Source: Leuctra nigra
Taxonomy: Eukaryota > Arthropoda > Insecta > Plecoptera > Leuctridae
Assembly (NCBI GenBank): GCA_934045905.1
Contig: OW203769.1
Span: 13,671,705-13,735,704, forward strand
Direction: 5' to 3'
DNA: 64,000 nucleotides
Below are positions 14,101 to 26,100 of this stretch, in pieces (position 1 is the first letter of the stretch; every line of letters begins with the position of its first letter). The notes under the pieces were generated by a model. It was not told the DNA's origin. It was given only the letters and a program-made list of their open reading frames with translations, and searched no databases. The position numbers and the translations under genes are program-made.

Positions 14101-17100
14101 AAATTTATACGTCAACTAACGAAAGCGCCGTTAACAAGTTTTTGCTGTACGTCAACGATTAAACATCATGAACTATAAACAGACTATAAATATCAATAAA
14201 ATTACAATGAAGAGCATTTTATAATCATAGTTTAGGTACAAATATTAATAGGCTAAGGATTACTTATTGAATCGGCCTCCGAAGTAAATTCTCAGTCCAA
14301 TGTTTACTACAGATACATCCATCAGCGGACAGAGAGACTTACAACTACCGTCCGGACGACAAACCGTCCGCTTCTCGGACAAAATTGCAAAACAACAGTA
14401 AAACTGATTGAACCCAGGCGTGACAACATCGTAAGTAACATCCATGCTCGGGTATGTTCCACCATAACTAGCGGCTAGAATACTTTTGGAGAGGAAGAGT
14501 TTTGGCAAATACGCTCTAGATTACTGGCGACTAAGTAATACTGGGGAAGAGGCAGAGAGGTGGGTTGGCAACAATGAGTGATGGATGGTGATAATACTGG
14601 TTTAGGTTGGCGACTATTTACCGGTTGCTACGGCGACGGCGGACGGTTTCGTGGCGTCGACTCGGCGAAGCTGACGTAACTTGGGGATGTTTTTTTTCGA
14701 ACAGTCGTAAACGTAGTTCGATTTTTAGAAGTTAATTCTTCGAAACCAGTCTGGTTTGAGATCAAAATATATGTTTGCTTGTCTCTACTTTCAGCATTTA
14801 ACACAAAAAATTGATAATGAGTTCAATCAACTACGAAAAACATAGAAATTTTGATCATATTTTATATATAAATGTCTAAAACTGGAGACATAGAAACAAT
14901 TATTATTAAAAACAGACATATTTATCAAATATGATATTTTTAAATTGGGGAATGTTGCTGAGTAAAGATTTCAATGCAATTATAATGCTAAAACTGGCTA
15001 GTTCCTCCTATGAAGGAAATATACATTGAATCAAGTCCGCAACCAAGTTCACTAGCCGACGAGCAAACAATGCAAACGCCAACTGTTCCGACCATCGCCG
15101 TCGCAACCGGCCGAGCGACAACTCCGTACGACAAGAGATAGATATAGAGACAACACAAGCCAAACAACGCGCAACAAACCGACCAACGACAAAAAACAAA
15201 AGTAAACAAAGCCAAGCCAAAAATAATGACCAGAAAGTAGTGGTGTGCGAGTGTGATATACCGATAAGTTACTCTCCTCTCGGAGGGGGATGCGACGTGA
15301 TCTTTCGACATGTACGACAAATCGTTCGGAAAAGGTTGACACAGAACTGTCGAGATTGTTTCTCGAGGGTTACACAGAAGTATCGGGAATCGGCTGGGAT
15401 ACAGATGCTAGCCTCCGATGTGTTCTCGGATTGGACGACTCTCTAAATGCTTTGTGATACCAAGCTACCAACCAACCGTGCATGCACAGAGCTGTCGTTG
15501 CCTAGCTGCATGAGAAACAGAATTATCATAGGTGGCCCAAAATAAACTGAATACATAGTACGTTTTCTCTGTAACTTTAGAAAGAAACATAATAAAGAAA
15601 TCTAAATGGTAAATTTGACTATGTGAAAAATCACAGGCCAAAAGAACTAGGTACTAACCAATTACTATCCAAGAACTTTGTCCGAAGATAAAAATAAAAC
15701 GGTGATTTCTTGACCTCACGGCTCTCTAGCTCAGAAACTTATTAACTATTATCTGATATGTTTTGGTAAACAAGCGGCCTCTGATTTATTGGTTGATAAG
15801 ATTTCTCATGTTGATAATTTCCAATATCTGTCATTCACCGTTAAGTTGTTAATTCATTACATTTAGTTCTAGCATGGAGAAAACAAATATGCCAAATAAA
15901 GTTTGGGCCATGCTGTACTTGGCATGTTAAAAATAATTATCAAACCAGGAGAAACTAGTCAAAATAATGCAACAAACTACATAACTAGTTTGACTAGTCG
16001 AACACAAATCGGCAAAGAAATGAGTTTGAAACTAATTTAAAGCGACGATTAAACTGCTGTTTGCGGATTAGTTTTTGAAACGCCTATCCACAATTCTGTA
16101 TTCGCATGCAACTCTCAAGCGCGACGCTCTGAACGGAACTTGACCATCAAAAACATTCTCTACGGAAATGTGGGAAGTGATTATTATTTTTGGCTGCAAC
16201 TTGGTCTACTTTCTCCGTGGCGGACATTGTTATGACGTCTTATTTTGAGTCGGTCGATGTTGCCGTTGTCTCGCGCGATGTCTCGTTCACGCAACAAGCA
16301 TGGCAAGCCGCGAGAAAATAGCACCCGAAAAATGAAGACAAGGTTTCACGATTGTTTAAAAATCAACAAAAATACTGTACTTAAATGGAAGAAATTTAGT
16401 TAATGTAAACAAATATGAGGCAGAAGATTAGATTACTGAAGAAAATAGCAGGTATATTACTATTTCAGAACTTTTATAGTGTGTAAGTGACTCGAAAGTT
16501 TGGAAAAGAAACATATTGTTCACAAAATTCGGTTTGGCTTACATATAATTTGTAAGGGTGTACAGCAATCCATGTATAGGGTTTTTTTGAAAAAAATTCA
16601 ATTTGAAGAAATTTTACAAATTCTTTGACGAAGAAATGAAAAGAAATCTTCAAAGAAATCGAAGTGAAAATGCCTATCTCGCGGCCTGCCTTGCTCGTCA
16701 ACGTATGGACGTATCTAGCCCATGTAGCTCGAGAGGCCATTTCGATAATGCCAGTTCCTCTCATCCAGCGCTGCAAGAGACAAGCCAGTTACTCTCCGAT
16801 ACATTTCATGGCGCTCGCTCGGTAATCCAAACACTGAAGTAAACATCGCCATTCGGAATTCACTCATGAGAGAGGTGGAACAAATCATAATCTGGATTAT
16901 TGTTGAAAGTATCCAGTCTTAAGGGTGAAACAACCGATATTCAGCTTCATCAGCCGACACTTTGAGCCAGTCTTCCATGTCTCAAGCCTTCGTTAAACAG
17001 CTGGTTAGTAATCCTTTAAAAATTGCTTCGATTAATATGAATTTAACGACTTTAATGAGAGGTGGAAAAGTGGTCCTCAGTGTATTTAACAATGAACAAT

Positions 17101-20100
17101 GTTTAGGCCCCCAAAAGAGTTAGTTTGTTAGTTAGAGGTAGAGTTGGGACAATACATTGATGTTAAACTAAAATTGAGTTTCAAGTTGAATTGTTAAATT
17201 GTAAAATTGTATTGTTTTAATTTAGTTTGGATGTAGCATTTTGAAATGGTTTATAGTTAATTGATTACACCACTTAAAAATTGCAGAAGCAGTAAATTAC
17301 TAAACTAAATTAGCAAATTAGTACAATCCCAACCCTAGTTTGAGGTATGATAAGGTTGACAGCCATGAGTGACAAAAGCAGACAGTAAGAATACACTTAA
17401 TTACAAGTTGACAAAAGATTACAGAGTCCAGACTGAAACAGGAAGTGTTGTTAGGCCGTTAACAAAAGTAGGAACGTAAAGACATAGGATTTGTTAGTGA
17501 ACATGAAATTGCAATGCAGTGGGTGAGAGCATATGTTAGTGGGTCTGCATTGCAGCATAGGCCGGGGCTCAAAAACTCTTTCACCACCACGTTTAAAAAC
17601 AAACGAACATGGACAAGACGATAGAAAATACTTTTAAAAGAATATATTTCTGTCGATAAAGTGGCGAGAGCTGTTGAAACGCAACCCGGAGAGCACAGAG
17701 GTCGCGTCGGAACGAAACACAGAGGAACAAAGAGAGCCAACAAGTATCCATCCGTTGCGCAACGTCGACGTCGTTTTCATCGATAACTAACACCGAATAT
17801 GAGACGAACAATTTATAGTCACTAAAACTCCAACTAGACAACCATTACGTTAAGTACAGAGTAGTTTTTTTTTGTAAGCGTATAGCCGAATTATACCACA
17901 ACAACCCAGTCGAGATCGCTTTTCTCGGAAATACCACACAGTCGTCCATATTGGATACGAAATGAATCGGACACGAATCAAGTTCTAAATTCATCATGGA
18001 AGAATAGACGCCATTGCACATAGCTACAACTTAAAAGACAAATCTTTCGTATTCGATGCACAATTAACGTAGTACTATCATATTGAGCATTAAGCAATAA
18101 TTGTCAAGCAACGACACCGCCAAAAACATTGGGATGATATACGTCAATAACTTAAGTCTATTAAAATACTATTTAACACTAGGCCTAAAGATGTAAATAT
18201 CAACGGTTAATGAAAAAAACCTTCTTTAAGCCGGTCTCCATAAAATCCGGATTCTCGTGTCAGTCGTTCGTAGAAACTTTCCCGTTACGTAAAATCGTGT
18301 CAAAAAAGGTGCAGTTCAAAGCCAAGAGAAGAGAGTGTGGCAATTCGACTTGCCGGCGAAATTAGCTTTACAGTTTTGGTCGCGTGTTAAATAACATCTT
18401 TTCCACATGGTGTGTACATCGATATATATATATATATATACTTTGTAATATAATAAGAGTTAATTATTCGTTATTAAGGCAAAACTCGTTTTGACTAGAG
18501 GTCGTTTACGCTCTCATTCATGCGTTGCCGTGGCGGTCAGTCTTTGCAGCTAATTGTCGACTACTTAGTTGGTAGTGTGTGTGAGGATGTGAACTACGCT
18601 ACGTTTGATTTGACCGACGTCGGGAAGAATGCGGGCCGCTTAACTCTTTCCCGGTTTCAAATCACGAGGGAATAACATAATTGAAAGGTTGAGACGGCTG
18701 GGTAGTGAGTTTGACCTTGGAGAGTTTTTTAATCGATTTTTATGAATATCTTTTACCAATGTAGGTTATTGTTAACAAAATAAGGCTTTGTACGAGTATT
18801 CAGAACAGTTCAATGAAAATAATTCCATAGTTTGGAATAAGTTATTAGTTTTATTTTATCCATCAGATGTTTAGTGCCATAATTTTACTAATTTTTGGGA
18901 ACTAAACATCTGTTGGACAAAATAAAACTAATAACTTATTCCAAACTTTTAAATTATTTTCATTGAACGGTTCTGAATACGCGTACAAAGCCCTATTTTG
19001 TTAACAATTACATTGGTAAAAGATAATGATAAAAATCGATTAAAAACTCTTCAAGGCCACGCTCACTACTCAGCCCTCTTTTAAGAGTACATTTCTACAC
19101 AATGCAATTTTTAAGTGGCGTGATTTTCTTGTCCACAATTAAGATAAAAATGGATGAAAGAAAAATAATGTACCTATACAGTTTCCCTCTTGTTTGTCTA
19201 TTTAGATTGCATATTTCTGTACATCAGAGGTAGAAGGGCGGAGGTCCAATTGAATCATTCTTGAGGAGAACTCGAAAACAAGTTTATCTGGGTTCATCCA
19301 ATCGTATTTCAAACACAAGTCATTCCGTAAGAGAATACTTCAATATAACTCTCAATTGTTGTCATAAAATGGCAATTGATAGAGCTTGATTAAGTCATTC
19401 CAAAAGTGTGCAAAGCAAAATCAAGAAAACGGACTTTCTTCATTCCACATCCGAGGTACAGATTTGTAAATAAACTAAGCCCATAAATAAAGAACACTTG
19501 ACATTCGGGAAGCACCCAATTGAATTACTGGGTCGTTCCAGAATAATATAAGTACTAATAATTATCGTCACTCACAAAAGATGAATTACTGCCAGTTTTC
19601 AACAGAAATAAAACATATGAATTGAAAGGAAAGAGTTTTGTCCCGACAGAAATCATTGAGCTGGTCATTCTTCCCGCATGATCAATTGTTTTCACAGTCT
19701 CCTAGAGGCCGTGATGTTAATACCCGGTTCCACGAACATATCTCGCAGACATACCAATAAACTTCTAGGAAGCAGCCTGATTGGTGCACGGAATAAGCGT
19801 GCCGCGATTCTGCTCTCCTATTGGTTAAAAACTCGTTTCCAGGATCCGCTAATTGGTCGCCCGACAGGAAGTTTTATAAAATACTTTCTCGACGCGTTCT
19901 CGCTTTATTCTGACATCCAGTAACGATCGGCTCTAATCCGACAGACGCGAAGGTACACGAGTCTGAACCTCAATTCGGTGATTTGTCGCCCGTGAAGTAG
20001 GATTCACGAACGCCCTCGGATCAGACGGAAGACTGCTTCGACGCGAACATCTTCGCCTCCGAGCTGCTCGTGCTCGACGGCTCTCGGTGCATCTCGCCTG

Positions 20101-23100
20101 AGACCGAGGGCGGTATCTCGACGATCTGGCCGTCTCGGACCTCGAGGTCGACGGTGACGCGGTGACGCCGCTTCGGCTGAGACTTCCTCCGCTTGGTCAC
20201 CCGCTGCTTCCGCTCCGACACGTCCGACGAGCTCGCGTCGCTCGGCGGACTCTTGGCGGAGGAGTAGTACGGATATTTCACTCGCGGGAGTTTGACGGCC
20301 GGTTCCGACTCCGACGTAGATTCGTGCAGCGAACGTTCATCCGGCGATTCGTCTCGATACGGCATGCTCTTCTGCCTGACGATCTTCGCCGGCCGCTCGC
20401 TCGCGAAGGTGTCGACTCTCGGAAGACTCTTGGAGGCGTAGTAGACGCCGCACGGTGAGTTCCGTCTCATCGGCGTCTCGTCGAGACACGTGTCCGACTT
20501 CGCTCTCGACGGACTCTTCTCTCGGAGCCTGACGACCGTCGCGCTCGACCAATCGCTGCTCAGCGACAGTCCCGTGTCCTCGCTGAGCGAGCCGAACGGC
20601 ACGGCGAGACGCACCGTGCTGTCCAGCGTGTCGGCCGAGTCCTCCTCGTCGAGCAGCGTGTGTTGGTCGTCGGTGGAGCTCTCCTCGCCGGCCACGCACA
20701 CTTTGCACGCCTCCTCGGGCCGCACCTCCATGTAGTACGTCTCCACGCACACTGGCGCGCTCGGCGGATCGCTCGACAGGCTCGGCTGGTGGTCGGACGA
20801 CGCCAGACTCTCCTCGTCGAGCGACGGAGATCGGGAGCTGGGCTCGTAGTCCGAGCGTTCTTGCTCCGACGTCGTGCTCCGCTCGGATATCCGAGACAGG
20901 GTTCGAGACAGAGAGAACGGACTGCCGTAACCGACTATCAGTTCTGTACTGACGCCTGGCGGTAACGCCTCCGACGAAGTCTCCTCTTCGTCCGGTGGGA
21001 AGAAGCCTTCTTCGAGACTGCTCGAGCCACTCGATTCCAACAGGAACGGCCTCCAGGTCGAACTGAGCTCCTTGCGAGGCGGATTGATCGAGGACGAACT
21101 CGAAGTCGAGGGCTCCAGCACGGTGCGGCCGATACGCTTCACCTCTCCCCCCTTCTCCTCCAGCTCCTCCAGCACTCTGTCATCTTTGTCAACGTATTCC
21201 CCGTCGTCGTAACTGACACTTGCCTCGTCGATCAGACTCCCCTCGTCCTTGACAGAGTCGTAGAGAGGTTCCTCGGGACCGGGGTTCGGTGCCGGCTCCT
21301 CGGGACACTCCGGGTTATAGCCTTCATCACGCAGCCTCATCTCCTCATCCGTCCATCGCTCCAGACTCGCTGGAGACTCCAGACCCAGCCAGTTCTCACC
21401 TGGACCAGGAACAAACTCGACGTCCTCACCGGGGAACGGTTTCTCGTCTTCAGGTGTCATCGGCTCGCTGCCGGACTGTTTCTCGTCTTCAGGGAACGGT
21501 TTCGCTTCTTCCGGAGTCCCTGGGAAAGAGATGTCTTCGTCGGGAGGATCCGGGAATGGGTTCGAGTCATCGGAAAGTTCCGGGAAGGGTTTCGAGTAGT
21601 CCGGTGGATCAGGGAAGGGGTTGGAGTCGTCAGAAGGATCCAGCGAGGGATTTGAGTCTGGATACGGACTGGAGCCATCGGGGAAGTCCGGGAACAATAC
21701 AGCGTCGTCAGGCATGTTGATAAATGATTTGGAATTAATAGGAAATAGAAGCGTTTCATCTGGAGGGTCCGGGAATGACTTGGGTTCGTCAGGAGAATCT
21801 GGAACAGAGCTTAGTTCAAACGGAGAATCAGGAAATAGTTTTGGATCGTCTGGGGAATCAGGGACAGATCCGGGTTGATTTGGAGAAATGGGGAATGGCT
21901 TAGCTTCATCTGGGGAATCTGGGATAGATCCAGGTTGGTTTGGAGAAATGGGGAAAGGCTCTGGGGAATCTGGGATAGATCCAGTCTGGTTTGGAGATAT
22001 GGGAAATGGCTCAGGCGAGTCAGGGAATGATCCAGTTTGATTTGGAGACATAGGGAAAGGCTTAGCATCTTCTGGGGAGTCTGGAATAGATCCTGGTTGG
22101 TTGGGAGAAATGGGGAATGGTTTAGCATCTTCTGGAGAGTCTGGGAATGATCCAGTTTGATTTGGGGAAATGGGGAACGGCTTAGGGTCTTCTGGGGAAT
22201 CTGGATAAGATCCAGGCTGGTTTGGAGAAATGGGGAATGGTTCTGGGGAGACAGGGAAAGATTCCGTTTGATTTGGAGAAATTGGAAAGGGTTTAGCTTC
22301 TTCTGGGGAATCTGGATATGACCTGGGTTCCAGGGGAGAAATGGGGAAGGCTGGAGAATCAGGATATGACCTGGGTTCAAGCGGAGAGAGAGGGAAGGAT
22401 TTCGGTTCCTCCGGAGAGTCCGGGAGTGAAATGGCATCATCGGGAAGGACCAGGAAAGGTATCGACCCGAGCGGTGAATAAGGGTAGGCTCCTGGAGAAA
22501 CAGGGAACGCTTTAGCTTCATCTTCCTCGTCAGCAACGGGACAACATTCCACCACTAGCTCAACGTCTGAATCATCTTCTCTCACGTCAGAAGCCGCCTC
22601 CAAGGCATTATCCTCCTCGACCGGCGGATAATCCTCGATCTCGTCTATAACAACCTTGATGACGTCCGCCAGATGTTTGTCGTCGTCTGTCAGCAAGTTA
22701 CAATCCAGCGTCGGTTTCGGTGGAACGATTGGCTTCGTATCGAGCGGCAGATCCGGTAGAGCAGACTTCGGACTCTGCGGCCCGCTCTCCACGTCCTCGA
22801 TCGACACCCACACGTCCGGACTGTCGTTCTCCTCGTTGCTGTCTTCGGGGATGACCTCGTGACCTCGCGGCATCTCCTTGGGGACCTCCTCGACCTCGGA
22901 CGGCAGGTCGATGGGCTCGTATCGCTCGTACTCGCCCGAGGTGCCCTGGCTGAGCTCGCTCAGGCTGCGCTCGGGCCCGGGTCGGTCCTGGCTGCTCTGC
23001 TCGCTCAGCACGGGTTGCCGCTCGCTCAGTTCGGTCGTGTCGTCGAGAGTCAGTCGCGAGAGATTGCCCTCGATGATGATGCACTTCAGCTCTTCCAGCT

Positions 23101-26100
23101 TCCGCCGTCGCACCTCTTCCCTCCCGAACTCTTCCAGTTCCTCGAGGCCCGGACTCTTCAGGCCCTCTCCCTTCTTCTCCACTCCGTCCTCCGACACGAC
23201 GATGTCCGGATTGGGCAGCTGGACTGGCGCAAAGTTCTTCTTGTCCAGCTTCACATCCGGTTTCGGAGCTATCGCCGGCTTCAACGGTACCTTCGGTTTC
23301 TCTTCTACAACATGAACAATCTCGGGTTTAGTTTGTACTTTAGGTTTTGACTTTGGCTCCGGCTTCGCATCGGGCGCCCTGGGAATTCCGACACGCTTGG
23401 GTTTTATCTCCGGCTTCTTGGGTTTCTCCGGAGGCGTCGGTTTGGGTTTGCGTCGGATGGCGAGGTCCTCTCCGATCGCCTCCATTGTGTCGTCCTTGCT
23501 GGAGAACGCTTCGGCCGACGGTAAGCCCTTGACCGACACGATGGGAGCGTCAAGCGACTTGGTCCGTCGGGCCGAGACCTGTGATTGGCTGGAGGCGGCG
23601 GCAGAGTCTTCCGATAGGCCGAGACGGGACCGGGCGTAGAGGATCGGCGATTTCACTTTCTCGCCCGGTTCTGGTTTGGATTTCACTTCGGGATCTTTTG
23701 GTTTCGTTGCTATCTCAGGTTTGGAGGAATTACCGTCAGACTTTGCTTCTTCTTTCGGTTTCATAACTATATCGACTTTAGTGCTTTTTACCTCAGTCTT
23801 TGTAAATTTAGTTTTTGTTTCCTTTGTACCTTCAACCTTAGTTTCCTTTGGCTTTGCTTTTATCTCAGGTTTAACGATCTTTACATCCGGGTGGGCTCTT
23901 TCAGGTTTAACAATCTTCACATCCGGATGTGCTCTTTCTGGTTTAACGATCTTTACATCAGGATGTGCTCTTTCCGGTTTAACAATTTTAACATCCGGAT
24001 GTGCTCTATCAGGTTTAATAATTTTTACATCGGGATGTGCTCTTTCCGGTTTAACAATCTTTACGTCTGGATGTGCTCTTTCCGGTTTAACGATCTTTAC
24101 ATCCGGATATGCTCTGTCGGGTTTAATTATCTTTACGTCTGGATGTGCTCTTTCCGGTTTAATGATCATTACGTCTTGATGTGCTCTTTCCGGTTTAACG
24201 ATCTTAACTTCTTGATGTACTCTTTCAGGCTTAACAATCATAACCTCCTGATGTGCTATAATTTCAGGCTTAATGACTTTCACATCCTGACCTGTCTTAT
24301 TATCTTTACGAACTGTTTTCGAGCTCTTAACGCTGATCTCCGTGACGTTTGCGGCTGCCTTCGGCTTCTGTACCTCGACTTCCCTTGCCTCGATCGCGAT
24401 GTCGACGCTGTCGGTGATGGGCTCGCTGCATCGCAGAGTGGCCACGTCGGGGAACTTGAAGTGGAGGTCCTCCTGACCCCGGGGACTCAGCCTGGGGCTC
24501 TGTCTCGGACTCCTCGGACTCCTGGGGCTCCTGGGGCTCAGCTTGGTCGCCTTGGTCGTGCGTCGCTTGCCCGTGAGTCGCTCCTCGTCCATATTGATGA
24601 TCTCGGCGACCGACGAGTCGCGACTGATGTTCGGCGAGCGCGACTTGGCGCGGCGCGGCGGCTTGCGCTCCTCGGCCGACAGCGCCTTGCGGTCGAGCTT
24701 GCGGAACGTGTCGGAAGTCTTCATCTCCAGGGATAGCTTGTGGACCAGCTTGTGACGCTCGTCTTCCTCCTCTCGGTCGTTGACCAACAGCGTGATGCAC
24801 GACTTCACGGCTTCCTCCGACATCTTCCTTGCTTGCTCTCTCACCTCGTGGACCCCTGACAAACTGTCCAACGACCTCTTCTTGCCCGGCTTCTTCACTT
24901 GAGCATAGATTGGCTCATTCAATGGGGGAAATTCTTCGAGATTTATCGACAAGTCGATATCGTCGATCTCCGCATATATCGGCTCCCTTCTTGGCGGTTT
25001 GTCTGGAATCTCCGCATAAATCCCACTGCGCTTAGCCACATCTATTCCAGCTCGCTTCAGATCATCCGAAATCTCCGCATAGATTCCTCGATCGGAGTTA
25101 CTGGCCTCGGAAATGTCGTCTTCGATCTCGGCGTAAATCCCGTGTCGCGGAAGTTTGACGACCTTCTTCTCCGGTATTTCAGCGTAGATGTCCTGTTTGG
25201 CGGGTTCCGGTATCTCCGCGTATATTCCGGGCTTCGGGACCTTCTTATCCGGGATCTCGGCATAAATCCCGTGCTTGAAATGCGCCTCAATGTCGCAACT
25301 GCTACTGTGGATGTCAGAATAAACGCTATGCTTCGGTAAAGGTTTCTCTAACTCGGGTATTTCCGCGTAAATGCCGTGCCGCGGCAAGTGGACCGTCTCT
25401 TTCTCGGGTATTTCCGCGTAAAAGCTACAATGTTTCTGAGACTGATCGCTAGTTGGAGTTTCCGTGAAATGCACCTGCGACTGCGCGATCTCCCCGCTAC
25501 CCGGCACGTTCGAGTAGCCGCTGTGTTTCTGGTTCGCGCCCTTGGCCTTGTCGTAGACCGCGAACGCGTGCTTCTGCTTCTCCCCGCACTTGCTCAGGTC
25601 GTCGGGTATCTCGGCGTAGATCGGCTCACGCTTGGTTCCGTTCATCGCCTGCCGCTTGTGCAGCGTGTACGGAATGTCCACGTCGCTCCCCGCAGGCGTC
25701 AGGTCGATGCTCTTCTGGTGTTTGAGCAGCGGCCGCGTGTGCGGGTCGCTTCTGGCGCGCGACACGGTCGCGTGCTGCCTCGGCTCGTCGAACCCGACGA
25801 CCTGGCCTCCCGAACTTCTGGCGGCGTACTCCGCGAAGTGCGGCGAGGTTCGAACGCCCTCGTCCAGGTCTCGGATGCTTCGAACCATCACGCGCTCCCC
25901 GAATTCGTTATAAATAAATCCTAGACAAGTCTCTCGATCCGAGAACGAGCCCTCGTCACTTCGATACTCGTTGTAATCCACGTTATCGAGATTCGAGTCT
26001 ACCCCTGAACCCGACTCCTCGCTAGACTCTAATCCGAACTTGGCTCTCTCCCTCCTACTCCTGTGATCATCCCCTACATCCACCTCCCTGCGGAACTGAT

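Noticed and set aside
13750..15342. Frames of 68-110 codons in CpG-richer intron parts
   Set aside because: No family motifs, several overlapping frames on both strands, and no splice sites that fit the gene's phases.
20021..20100. Splicing from the end of the giant exon to the DH exon at 7026
   Set aside because: GT sites close to the stop are in the wrong phase or poor; only phase 1 would fit. I cannot exclude an internal donor further upstream.
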